From CAVTWS01 sp963738445 (GTDB lineage Bacteria > Actinomycetota > Acidimicrobiia > Acidimicrobiales > SHLQ01): a stretch of DNA of 64,000 bases. The notes below the pieces were generated by a model. It was not told the origin of the DNA, did not search any database, and was given only the letters and a program-made list of their open reading frames with translations. Position 1 is the stretch's first letter. Each line of letters begins with the position of its first letter. Below, piece by piece: positions 1-7,979 of the stretch. The stretch lies in NCBI GenBank assembly GCA_963738445.1, contig CAVTWS010000004.1, positions 124,001 to 188,000 on the forward strand, given 5' to 3'. Made by a program: the position numbers and the translations under genes.

Positions 1-477
1 GGCATGCTCTACGTGGCCTCCGAGTACGAGCGCGGCACCGGGCGGTCCGAGGAGCTCGGTCAGGTCGTCAAGCTCGACCCCAGCCGCCCCGACGACCCCG
101 TGGTGTGGTCCGTGTCGGCGCGGGGCGGCATCGACACCGGGGTGTGGGCCACCCCCGGCCTCCATCGCGACATCCTGATCGTACCGACCATGGATCAGGG
201 GATCCTGGGCATCGACCGGGCGACCGGAGAGGTGCGGTGGAACCTCGATCTCGGTTGGCACCTGTGGCAGTCGCCGGTCATCGTCGACGACACCTTGATC
301 ATGGGCGACTGCGAGGGCGTGCTCCACGGATTCGACGCCCGCGACACCACGCAGGTCCCCCAGGAGCTGTGGAGCATCGAGCTGGGCGGCTGCATCGAAT
401 CGACCCCGGCGGTGTGGCGGGGTCTGATCGTGGTGGGTGCTCGAGGTGGCCAGGTCTACGCCCTGGCGGACCGATGA
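1..477 (+). CDS. PQQ-type beta-propeller repeat protein, C-terminal part
   Basis: The frame is open from the first base, so the gene begins outside the window and only about 158 C-terminal residues are seen. These contain repeated blade-like segments (GVWATPGLHRDILIV, GILGIDRATGEVRWNLDLG, SPVIVDDTLIMGDCEGVLHGFDA, STPAVWRGLIVVGARGGQVYAL) typical of PQQ-like/BamB-type WD40 propellers. In such proteins each blade ends in a strand plus a Trp or Gly turn, and they act as extracytoplasmic binding scaffolds. The stop overlaps the start of the next gene (ATGA), so the two are probably translationally coupled. The substrate or partner cannot be read from the fragment. Confidence 0.75.
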   Translation, partial: GMLYVASEYERGTGRSEELGQVVKLDPSRPDDPVVWSVSARGGIDTGVWATPGLHRDILIVPTMDQGILGIDRATGEVRWNLDLGWHLWQSPVIVDDTLIMGDCEGVLHGFDARDTTQVPQELWSIELGGCIESTPAVWRGLIVVGARGGQVYALADR

Positions 478-935
478 ACGACATCGGTCCGAGCGACTCC
501 TGGCTCGATCCTCGAGTCGGCGCACCACCGACTCCGGACACGTGGACCCTGTTGCGGCGAGGGTTATCCCGACGATGTGCCGTGTGCGGTCAGGGCCGGC
601 TCTTTCGCCGTTGGTTCACCATGATCGACCACTGTCCCCGCTGCGGCTTCCGATTCGAACGGCGGGAAGGGCAGTTCATCGGTGCCGTCGGCATGAACAC
701 GGTGGTGAGCGGCGCGGCGCTGCTCGTGGTGATGGTGACCAGCCTCCTGCTGGCTTTGCCCGACCCCGACGTGGCGCCCATCCTGATCCCCACCGTTGCG
801 GTCGGGTTGCTGGTCCCGGTGTTCTTCTACCCGTTCTCCAAGACCTTGTGGAACGCGGTCGATCTGGCCCTGCAGCCGCTCGAGGCGGGGGAGGCTCCCG
901 GGCTCGGGACCGTTGAAGGCTCGGGCCAGCAGTGA
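474..935 (+). CDS. DUF983 family zinc-ribbon membrane protein
   Basis: A 153-residue protein. It has a zinc ribbon with CxxC pairs at C35/C38 and C54/C57, then a conserved amphipathic stretch ending in GQFIGAVGMN, then two hydrophobic helices (about 77-99 and 104-124) and the FYPFSKTLWNAVDL tail typical of DUF983. The function of the family is unknown. It is found in cytoplasmic membranes, often near cytochrome oxidase or housekeeping genes. The ATG overlaps the stop of the upstream propeller gene by 4 nt. A long minus-strand frame (564-1241) runs antisense to most of this gene. The protein features make the plus strand the secure call here. Confidence 0.85.
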   Translation: MNDIGPSDSWLDPRVGAPPTPDTWTLLRRGLSRRCAVCGQGRLFRRWFTMIDHCPRCGFRFERREGQFIGAVGMNTVVSGAALLVVMVTSLLLALPDPDVAPILIPTVAVGLLVPVFFYPFSKTLWNAVDLALQPLEAGEAPGLGTVEGSGQQ

Positions 936-1241
936 GGTCGCCGGGCTGACGGCCAGCGCGCTGGTGTGCCGGCGGGGGGTCCACTCCGGCCGCTCGACGC
1001 CGGCGGGCGCTTCGGCGACGGGCGCCTCGCTCCGCTCGGTCACCGAGGGCGTGAGATGGCGATCGTCGACGAGGGTCCACCCCGCCGGGACCGTCAGTCG
1101 CTCCAGGTGCACCGCGCAGGTAGGCAGCCCGAATCGGAGCTCGTCGAGCTCGACGATGGACGTGCGCAGGCCCGTCCGATCGATCACCAGCCGCGCGATC
1201 GCGTCACGCGAGCATGCCGGCCTGGCGCACCGCTCTGCCAT
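564..1241 (-). CDS. Small Cys-containing protein resembling DUF3499, C-terminal extent doubtful
   Basis: From ATG 1241 the minus frame gives an N-terminal unit with C5, C10, C42 and H45 and the pattern RLTVPAGWTLVDDR. This resembles actinobacterial DUF3499 proteins (CxRPxC...C..H..RL.vP.GW). A TACGGT hexamer lies 6 nt before the ATG, as expected for a leaderless start. The frame stays open to a TAA at 564, which puts the last 120 or so codons antisense to the DUF983 gene. That tail is low-complexity Gln/His/Arg and looks like antisense translation, so the true protein may be about 100 residues and the stop may be hidden by an indel. The function is unknown. Confidence 0.5.
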   Translation of the reverse strand: MAERCARPACSRDAIARLVIDRTGLRTSIVELDELRFGLPTCAVHLERLTVPAGWTLVDDRHLTPSVTERSEAPVAEAPAGVERPEWTPRRHTSALAVSPATSLLARAFNGPEPGSLPRLERLQGQIDRVPQGLGERVEEHRDQQPDRNGGDQDGRHVGVGQSQQEAGHHHHEQRRAAHHRVHADGTDELPFPPFESEAAAGTVVDHGEPTAKEPALTAHGTSSG

Positions 1242-1291
1242 ACCTGCACCGTAGCCAGGACGCCCGGACGAAGCGGGGATGGTGGTGACCG

Positions 1292-1348
1292 CGAGGCGGC
1301 CGAGCCGCCTACCCTGCCGCCGCGAGGCGGCCGAGAGCCGCCTACGCT
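1292..1348. repeat. Tandem hairpin pair overlapping duplicated -10 elements
   Basis: Two 31-bp-spaced copies of a 7-bp inverted repeat lie between the divergent starts at 1241 and 1357. Copy 1 is AGGCGGC-CGA-GCCGCCT (1294-1310) and copy 2 is AGGCGGC-CGAGA-GCCGCCT (1325-1343). Each runs directly into a -10-like hexamer, TACCCT at 1310 and TACGCT at 1343. The second lies 8 nt before the GTG at 1357. The unit looks like a local duplication of an operator/promoter module. Confidence 0.6.
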
Positions 1349-1356
1349 GTCCCTTC

Positions 1357-2097
1357 GTGAACGCGGGTGAGGGCCACGGTCGGTCGGGACTCGTCATCGG
1401 GCTCGATGGCGACGACACCTTGTGGGGCAACGAGGACCACTTTCGCCGCACCGAGTCGGAGTTCGAGCGGCTGGTGACGCGCTGGGCCCGAGGCGATTCG
1501 GTCCGCGAGCGGCTCCTCACGGTCGAACGGCGCAACCTGGGCACGTTCGGGTACGGCGTCAAGGGCTTCACGCTCTCGATGATCGAGACGGCCATCGAGC
1601 TGTCCGGCGGCGAGGTCCCGGCGTATGACATCCATCGGATCGTCGAGCTCGGCCGACAACTGCTCGAACATCCCGTCGAGCTGCTCGACGGGGTTCGCGA
1701 GACGGTCGACGAGCTCGCCCGCCGTCACCCGTTGGTCCTCGTCACCAAGGGCGACCTCCTGCACCAGGAGACGAAGATCGCCGCGTCGGGACTGGCCGAC
1801 ACGTTCTGGCGGATCGAGATCGTCAGCGAGAAGGACCCCGCCACCTATCAGCGAATCCTGGACCGGCACGGAATCGAGCCGGCATCGTTCGTCATGGTCG
1901 GCAACTCGGTACCCTCCGACGTCCTGCCGGTCCTGGCGCTCGGCGGCCGAGCGGTGCACGTTCCGTATCACCTGACGTGGGAGATGGAGACCGCGCCGCC
2001 CGCCGCGGTCGCCGACGCAGCCTTCCCGGTACTCGACCGTTTGGCCGATCTCCCCAGCCTGCTCGACCGTTGGGCGACGGCGGCGAGCGGCGCCTGA
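1357..2097 (+). CDS. HAD superfamily hydrolase
   Basis: A 246-residue HAD-fold phosphatase. Motif I is GLDGDDTLW (nucleophile D17, general acid D19). Motif II is the Thr in LVLVTKGD. Motif III is the Lys in SEKDPATYQRIL. Motif IV is GNSVPSDVLPVLALGG, which supplies the metal-binding Asp. The alpha-helical cap inserted after motif I suggests a type I cap (phosphoglycolate phosphatase or haloacid dehalogenase-like). The substrate is not predictable. I chose GTG 1357 because TACGCT lies 8 nt upstream (leaderless) and upstream residues are repeat-derived and Arg-rich. An upstream ATG at 1279 is also in frame. The stop overlaps the next ATG (TGATG). Confidence 0.85.
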   Translation: MNAGEGHGRSGLVIGLDGDDTLWGNEDHFRRTESEFERLVTRWARGDSVRERLLTVERRNLGTFGYGVKGFTLSMIETAIELSGGEVPAYDIHRIVELGRQLLEHPVELLDGVRETVDELARRHPLVLVTKGDLLHQETKIAASGLADTFWRIEIVSEKDPATYQRILDRHGIEPASFVMVGNSVPSDVLPVLALGGRAVHVPYHLTWEMETAPPAAVADAAFPVLDRLADLPSLLDRWATAASGA

Positions 2098-2480
2098 TGC
2101 CCCGTGCCCTGGAGGGTCCCGAGCTGGTCGCGTACGACCATGTCCCGATGGCGTTGGCCCGCGACGTCCGGATCGTCCGGGTGCCCTGGCTGCCCGGCGG
2201 GGCCCACGGCCTCACCCTGGGGCGGTTCGTGCTCCTGGTCGAGGACCTGACCCGTGACGGAACGTCGAGACTGCTGGCCCACGAGCTCGTGCACGTCGCC
2301 CAGTACGACCGGTTCGGGGTGCGGGGTTTTCTACGCCGGTACCTCGGCGACTACGTCCGTCAACGAACCCGCGGGCTCAATCATCACGAGGCCTACCTGG
2401 CGCTGGAGCTGGAGCGTGAAGCGCGTCGCGGGGCCAAGGCGTGGATCACCCTCGACAAGTCCGGCTCGCCCTGCTCGTGA
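2097..2480 (+). CDS. HExxH-motif (DUF4157-like) small putative metalloprotease
   Basis: A 127-residue protein translated from an ATG overlapping the HAD gene stop. It carries LLAHELVHVAQYDRFG, an HExxH zinc motif (H62, E63, H66), followed by a downstream helix ending in LALELEREAR that could supply a third ligand. The layout resembles DUF4157-type domains, often found as toxin or effector-associated peptidase-like domains, but here it stands alone with no signal peptide or partner. It could be a housekeeping metalloprotein coupled to the HAD hydrolase. Activity is not established by the motif alone. Confidence 0.7.
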   Translation: MPRALEGPELVAYDHVPMALARDVRIVRVPWLPGGAHGLTLGRFVLLVEDLTRDGTSRLLAHELVHVAQYDRFGVRGFLRRYLGDYVRQRTRGLNHHEAYLALELEREARRGAKAWITLDKSGSPCS

Positions 2481-2540
2481 ACCGGCCGCCGCCTCGTCGA
2501 ATCTCGGTGGCCGGCCCTCAATCGTGCCTCCCGCAGGCCG

Positions 2541-4496
2541 ATGGAAACCGGCATGGTCTGCTATGTCTGCGGGACTCTCTTCGATGACGCGCTCACCGCC
2601 TGTCCGGCGTGTCTGAGCCCCTGTCTCGACCTCAGCGACCTGAGCCACCCCGGCCTGGCCCGCCTCGTCTCGCCGACCCTGTCCGACATGTACCTCCGCG
2701 GCGACCTGGCTCTCGCGCTGGCGCTGGTGCCTCGAGCGTCGCCACCGCCCATCGCGCTCGACCCGCAACCGGTTCGGGGTGGGGAGCCGAACGTCGAGGC
2801 CGTGGTCCACGACGACGAAGCTATCGGGGAGCTCACGGTCGGCTCCGCGTGGATCGAGCCGGCGCCGGTCGTCTTGTCGACCAGCACCGCCCTCGTGCTC
2901 TACACCGGGCCCGACGGTCAGGTGGACACGCCACGCCTCCCCGTGGACCTCGAGGTGCGGGAGTCGGACCAGCTGTTCGGTCCTTCGACCGGGTCTCCGC
3001 GCTATCTCAGCCTCGATGCCGAGGTACGGCGCGCCGCGCTCGGGCTCGATGACGACGACGACACCACCGACAGGGAGAGCTGGCTCCGGCGCCTGAACGA
3101 CCGGCTGTCGTCGCCTCGGAGCTCCCGCCGCCGCTCCCATCGGTACCGGCCCGCTCGCCGACCGCGCGCCAAGGCCGACCCGAAGGCCGTCCGGATGTTG
3201 ATCCTCACGACCGCACTGGTCGGGGTGACGACGCTCTTCGGGCTGCAGACCCTCGGGGAGTCCCGGCAACCCGGGGCGCTCCCGACCGTGACGCTGCCCC
3301 CCGCCGCGACTCCCGTCGAGACGTACACCCCCGACGAGCTGGCGGCCGCGTTCGGGGGTCAGATGGTCCGCGTCGTCACGGACGCGTGCGGCACGGTGGT
3401 CAGCGGTCCGGGCGTCCTGATCGACGACACCCATGTGGTGACGCTTCGGTCGCTCGGCGCGGGCGACGCCGCGCCCACCGTCGTGATCGGCGCCGCCGAG
3501 GTCCCGGCCACGTTGGTGGGCTGGGGATGGTCGCCCGACATCGCCGTCATCTCGCTCCCCGCCGCCGCAGGTGTGGAGATCGCCTCGGGCCACTTCGCCT
3601 CCGGCGCGCATGTCGCCGAGTACGCCACGTTGACCCTGCTCGAAGGAACGGCAGACGGCACCGCGACGCCGATCCCCCTGTCGGTCACGGGGCCCGTCGC
3701 GGGTTGGGCCGGCCCCTCCCACGCCCTGGAGACGGATCTGGCCGACGACACCCCGCTCGGTTCGATCGCCGTCACCGGCGAAGGCAGCCTGGCTGGAATC
3801 GTCTCGCCGGGTCCGGCCGGTTCGCCGATCCTCGTGACGGGCGACGCCCTCTCCGCGGCGATCGAGGAGCTCTCTCTGCACGGTACGGGGAGCGCCAGCT
3901 GCACCACCGACGTGGCCGACCAACCCGCCACCTGGACCGGCAGCCGCCTCGCGGGAGATCGATTGACGTTGGGTTCGGACGCCGTCCTCGACGCCCTCTA
4001 CAGCGCGTGCACCAGCCAGGCCTGGATCGCCTGCGACGACCTCGGCTACGTCACCGATCCGGCCTCCGGGTACAACACCTATGCGGACACCTGTGGCGGG
4101 CGGCTGGCGGCCGAGGACGGCACGTGTTCGCTCCGCAACGATCTCGTCAACGGTGCCTCGCCGGGCGTCTACCTCACCGGTGACTGCGTCGTCCTCGCCC
4201 GAGCCGAGGGTGCCGTGACCCGACCCGTCACCTGTGAGCAGCCCCACGACGCTCAGGTCGTCCACCTGGTGCAGGCCGAGGGCCTGACGACCGATCCGGC
4301 GGGCGCGGTGGCCTTCACGCCCGAGATCGACCAACAGGTGGCCGACGCCTGCGCGACACCGCTCGCCGAGTGGACCACCGACCGCTACTGGGATCGCCCC
4401 CTCATGTCGGGGGTGGCTCGACCGCCGGCGATCGATCGACCCTTCGCCTGCTTCGTCTACCAGCCCAACGTCGTGCTCACGACGGCCATGCCCTGA
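2541..4496 (+). CDS. Zinc-ribbon/membrane protein with degenerate trypsin-like domain and septum-formation-like C terminus
   Basis: A 651-residue protein. It has an N-terminal zinc ribbon (CYVCGTLFDDALTACPACLSPC), a long cytoplasmic linker, one transmembrane helix at about 217-238 and an external region. The first external domain has the strand pattern of HtrA/trypsin folds (GPGVLIDDTHVVTLRSL, SPDIAVISLP), but the catalytic His and the GDSGG Ser loop are not present. It is therefore probably a pseudo-protease. The last 150 residues (GDCVVLARAEG, VTCEQPHDAQVV) resemble actinobacterial septum-formation/DUF4190-associated domains with paired Cys. A cell-envelope or division sensor is a reasonable inference. 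ATG 2553 is an alternative start. Confidence 0.7.
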   Translation: METGMVCYVCGTLFDDALTACPACLSPCLDLSDLSHPGLARLVSPTLSDMYLRGDLALALALVPRASPPPIALDPQPVRGGEPNVEAVVHDDEAIGELTVGSAWIEPAPVVLSTSTALVLYTGPDGQVDTPRLPVDLEVRESDQLFGPSTGSPRYLSLDAEVRRAALGLDDDDDTTDRESWLRRLNDRLSSPRSSRRRSHRYRPARRPRAKADPKAVRMLILTTALVGVTTLFGLQTLGESRQPGALPTVTLPPAATPVETYTPDELAAAFGGQMVRVVTDACGTVVSGPGVLIDDTHVVTLRSLGAGDAAPTVVIGAAEVPATLVGWGWSPDIAVISLPAAAGVEIASGHFASGAHVAEYATLTLLEGTADGTATPIPLSVTGPVAGWAGPSHALETDLADDTPLGSIAVTGEGSLAGIVSPGPAGSPILVTGDALSAAIEELSLHGTGSASCTTDVADQPATWTGSRLAGDRLTLGSDAVLDALYSACTSQAWIACDDLGYVTDPASGYNTYADTCGGRLAAEDGTCSLRNDLVNGASPGVYLTGDCVVLARAEGAVTRPVTCEQPHDAQVVHLVQAEGLTTDPAGAVAFTPEIDQQVADACATPLAEWTTDRYWDRPLMSGVARPPAIDRPFACFVYQPNVVLTTAMP

Positions 4497-4512
4497 TCGG
4501 CGGGGGTCCGGA

Positions 4513-6174
4513 TCATCGGAGGTCTGGCCGGAGGATTTGGCCCGGACGGCCCGGGTCGACCACCGGCACGCCGTCGTGGCGGACCAGGGATCCGTTCACC
4601 ATGACGTGCGTGACACCGGTCGGCTGATCGGCGGTGAGGCGCTCGGCATCGGCGGGGAAGTCGCGCACCCTCCGGGTCGGGCCCGGGCCGATCGTGTCGA
4701 GGTCGAACACCACCACGTCGGCGTGGGCCCCTTCGCGCAGGTAGCCCCGGTCGCCGAACCCGAACAGGTCGGCCTGAATCCCGGTCAGCTTCCGGACGGC
4801 CTTCTCGAGCGGCATCAACGAACGGTCCCGGATCCAGTTCCCGAGGAAGTCGGTCGCCTGCGGGGCATCGCAGAGTTGGCCGACATGGGCACCGGCATCG
4901 GACAACCCGAGCGTGCAGTGCTCCTGCAGGAGGAGGTAGGCGACCCCCTCGGGATCGTCGTTGGCCAGCGCGGAGCTGAACCGGACGGTGGCGAGGTCAT
5001 GGGCGAGGCCGATGTCGAGGACGACGTCGAACGGGGTGCATCCACGTTCCTCGGCGATCTCCTCGACCCGCCGGCCCTCGAGCTCGGGCGTGTTGGCCGA
5101 CTCGGCGACCCGGAAGGTGTCCCAGCGGGTCTTCATGGTGATCTCGGAGAACGCGGCCCACGCCTTCGCCCTCCAGGCCGGGTCGGCATAGGCGTCCCGC
5201 CGGGCCTCCACGCCACCGGCGCCCAGGGCCGCGACGACCGGGTTGGGGTTCAACGTGAAGGGCTCGATCAGGTTGAACGTGAAGACGAGCGGTCGGGGCG
5301 TGACCTGGGGCCACACCTGGGCGCCTTCGGACCACCCGACCTCGTTGGCCTCGGCGATGCGGAGGTGCCACCCGGTGGGTTGGGTGAGGAGTGCGGTGAA
5401 GGTGATCGGCACCCCGATCCGGCGCTGGAGGTCGTACAGATCGGCCGGCGGCAGCTGCTGGCCCGGGGTCACGGCCACCACGCCGCGGCGGCGCTCGCCC
5501 ACCACGTCGAAGAGGGCATCGAGCTCGCCCCGTGTTGCGTGGCGACTCGGGACGGGTTTGCCGTCGACGCCCATGTGGGTGGGTGCCAGCGTGGTGGCGA
5601 AACCGGCGGCGCCAGCGTCGAGGCCGGACCCCACCACCGCGCACATGGCCGCGATCTCCTCGGGAGTGGCCTCCCGCTCGTACGCCTCGTCGCCCATCAC
5701 GAACAGCCGAAGGGCCGTGTGGCCGACGTACACGCCGAAGTTGAGCATCGTGCCGTGGCGTTCGACGGAGGCCAGGTACTCGGGGAAGGTCTCGAAGTCC
5801 CACGGGATGCCGGCGGCCAACGTGGCCACGTTCATGTCCTCGACCTTCTCCAAGGTGCGGGCGATGAGCTCGCGGTGCTCCGGCCGGGTCGGGGCGATCG
5901 AGAAGCCGCAGTTGCCGGCGATCACGGACGTCACGCCGTGGTGGCACGACGGGGTGAGGGCCGGATCCCAGAAGACCTGGGCGTCGTAGTGGGTGTGGAT
6001 GTCGATGAAACCGGGGGCGACGATCTGCCCCGAGGCATCGAGCTCGGTGCGTCCCGCCAGCCTCGGGCCGATGCCCGAGATCCGTCCGGCCGTGACCGCG
6101 ACATCGGCGATCCGGCCCGGCGCGCCGGTGCCGTCGATCACCGTCCCTCCCCGGATCACCACATCAGCGTCCAT
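4513..6174 (-). CDS. N-acyl-D-amino-acid deacylase family amidohydrolase
   Basis: A 553-residue metal-dependent amidohydrolase. It has the N-terminal beta-sandwich (DVVIRGGTVIDGTG), then the metal-binding APGFIDIHTHYDAQVFWDP (HxH), the GNCGFSIAP segment holding the Cys used as a ligand in D-aminoacylases, and a C-terminal AGAHVGQLCDAP with the Asp ligand region, followed by GAHADVVVFD closing the sandwich. Members hydrolyse N-acyl-D-amino acids or related cyclic amides. Start ATG 6174 has GAGGAGG 5 nt upstream and fits the fold, whereas an in-frame start at 6231 would add 19 unconserved residues. It converges on the 2541-4496 gene. Confidence 0.85.
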   Translation of the reverse strand: MDADVVIRGGTVIDGTGAPGRIADVAVTAGRISGIGPRLAGRTELDASGQIVAPGFIDIHTHYDAQVFWDPALTPSCHHGVTSVIAGNCGFSIAPTRPEHRELIARTLEKVEDMNVATLAAGIPWDFETFPEYLASVERHGTMLNFGVYVGHTALRLFVMGDEAYEREATPEEIAAMCAVVGSGLDAGAAGFATTLAPTHMGVDGKPVPSRHATRGELDALFDVVGERRRGVVAVTPGQQLPPADLYDLQRRIGVPITFTALLTQPTGWHLRIAEANEVGWSEGAQVWPQVTPRPLVFTFNLIEPFTLNPNPVVAALGAGGVEARRDAYADPAWRAKAWAAFSEITMKTRWDTFRVAESANTPELEGRRVEEIAEERGCTPFDVVLDIGLAHDLATVRFSSALANDDPEGVAYLLLQEHCTLGLSDAGAHVGQLCDAPQATDFLGNWIRDRSLMPLEKAVRKLTGIQADLFGFGDRGYLREGAHADVVVFDLDTIGPGPTRRVRDFPADAERLTADQPTGVTHVMVNGSLVRHDGVPVVDPGRPGQILRPDLR

Positions 6175-6377
6175 GCCTGCCTCCTCGACCGGTACCCCGT
6201 GAGCGTAGAACCCCCGGCCGAGCTGAGCCACGGGAAGGTTCCTTCACGTCGGCTGCTACCACGAACCGGCCCGACCCCACGGCGGTGGGCCACGGCGGTC
6301 TTCAAGTCCCCCCTCGCCCCGGTAGCGACCACCACCAGGACTTCACGGTGCGACCGTGCTGAGCTGCATGAGGCACG

Positions 6378-7979
6378 ATGGTGGCCATGTCTGAGCCCCG
6401 GTCGACGACCAGCCATCCGACCCAGGCTCCGCTGGCCGCCATCGACATCGGCACCAACTCCTTCCACCTCGTGATCGCCCGTCCGAACCGGCGGGGCGGG
6501 TTCGAGGTACTCACCCGGGAGAAGGAGACCGTCCGCCTGGGCTCGGGCGCCGGCGAGCTCGACCACCTCCAACCGGATGCGATCGAACGAGGGGTCGCCG
6601 CGCTCCGCCGGTTCAAGGGGCTCGCCGACGGGTACGGCGCCCGCGTGGCGGCCGTGGCCACGAGCGCGGTCCGGGAGGCGACGAACCGCGACGAGTTCCT
6701 GCGCCGGGCCCAGGCCGAAGCGGGCGTGCGGGTCGACGTGATCTCCGGGGTCGAAGAAGCCCGACTCATCCACCTCGGCGTCGTCCAGGCGGTGCCGATC
6801 TTCGACCGGCAGGCGCTGGTGGTCGACATCGGCGGCGGGAGCACAGAGTTCGTGGTCGCAAGGGCCGACGACCTGTTGGTGACCCGGAGCACCAAGGTCG
6901 GGGCGATCCGGCTCACCGAGCGGTTCTTCGCCTCGGGGACCACGGACGACGACGACGTGAGCGAAGCTCGGCGCTGGCTGGCCAGCTTCCTCGTGCCCAC
7001 CGCCGCCGACGTCAGCGAGATCGGCTTCGAGCTGGCGGTGGGTAGCTCCGGCACCATCAGCGCGGTCGCCGCCATGGTCGAGGCGCGGGCCGGGCGGGAG
7101 GTCCGCTCGCTCAACAACCGGTCCTTCTCGCGTGCCGAGCTGGCCGAGATCGTCGACCAGGTGTTGGCCGCCGGTACGACGGAGCGCCGGGCCCGTCTCG
7201 CCGGTCTCGATCCGCGGCGCGCCGACATCATCGTCGGGGGCGTGCTGCTCCTCGAACAGGTCTTCGAGTCCTTCGGCATCACCGAGATGACCGTCAGCGA
7301 GTTCGCCCTTCGCGAAGGCGTGTTGTTCGACCGGCTGCGCACCAACCGGCGCGGGTTCCACCACCTGGACGACATCCGCCGCCGCAGTGTCGATCGCCTG
7401 GCCGTGCTCTTCCACGAGGATCAGGCGCACGTGCAGCACGCCACTGACCTGGCGTTGCAGATGTTCGACGACCTGGTGACCGTCCATGGGTACGGAGTCG
7501 CCGAGCGCGACCTGCTCGAGGCGGGCGGTGCGCTCCACAACGTCGGCCTGTTCGTCTCCCACGGCGCCCACCACAAACACAGCCACTACGTCATCCGCAA
7601 CACCGATCAGCTGCTCGGCTTCACCGACCGGGAGATCGAGATCATGGCCCTGGTGGCGCGGTACCACCGTCGTAGCGAACCGAAGGCCAAACACACCGAG
7701 TTCTCGCGGCTCGACCCGCCGGACCAACAACTGGTCCGGGTGCTGGCCGGGCTCCTGCGCGTGGGCATCGCGCTCGACCGGCGGGGCGACGGCCGGGTGC
7801 GGCGGGCCACGGCCGTGGCGAGCGACACGGGCGTCGAGATCGCGGCCACGGTCAAGCGGGGCGCCGACGCCTCCCTCGAGGCCTTCACCGCCAACGAGCG
7901 CTGCGAGCTCCTGGCGCATGCTCTGTGTCGTCCCGTCGACATCGTGGTGGCCACCCCGAGCCGGTCTCCTCGACAATGA
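6378..7979 (+). CDS. ppx: Ppx/GppA family exopolyphosphatase / guanosine pentaphosphate phosphohydrolase
   Basis: A 533-residue actin-like-fold phosphatase. It has the N-terminal phosphate loop AAIDIGTNSFHLVIA, the second loop LVVDIGGGSTEF, the conserved SAVREATN segment and SEFALREGVLFDRL. These are followed by a C-terminal HD-like all-helical domain (ALHNVGLFVSHGAHHKHSHYVIRN) as in long Ppx/GppA proteins. It hydrolyses polyphosphate ends or pppGpp and so links stringent response and phosphate stores. The ATG at 6378 has GAGG nearby, and ATG 6387 is an equally possible start. The stop overlaps the MFS gene start (ATGA). Confidence 0.88.
   Translation: MVAMSEPRSTTSHPTQAPLAAIDIGTNSFHLVIARPNRRGGFEVLTREKETVRLGSGAGELDHLQPDAIERGVAALRRFKGLADGYGARVAAVATSAVREATNRDEFLRRAQAEAGVRVDVISGVEEARLIHLGVVQAVPIFDRQALVVDIGGGSTEFVVARADDLLVTRSTKVGAIRLTERFFASGTTDDDDVSEARRWLASFLVPTAADVSEIGFELAVGSSGTISAVAAMVEARAGREVRSLNNRSFSRAELAEIVDQVLAAGTTERRARLAGLDPRRADIIVGGVLLLEQVFESFGITEMTVSEFALREGVLFDRLRTNRRGFHHLDDIRRRSVDRLAVLFHEDQAHVQHATDLALQMFDDLVTVHGYGVAERDLLEAGGALHNVGLFVSHGAHHKHSHYVIRNTDQLLGFTDREIEIMALVARYHRRSEPKAKHTEFSRLDPPDQQLVRVLAGLLRVGIALDRRGDGRVRRATAVASDTGVEIAATVKRGADASLEAFTANERCELLAHALCRPVDIVVATPSRSPRQ

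Noticed and set aside
2331..4334. Long minus-strand frame opposite the 2541-4496 gene
   Set aside because: Arg/Gly-rich with no motif. Its length comes from high GC removing stop codons, and the plus strand has clear domains.
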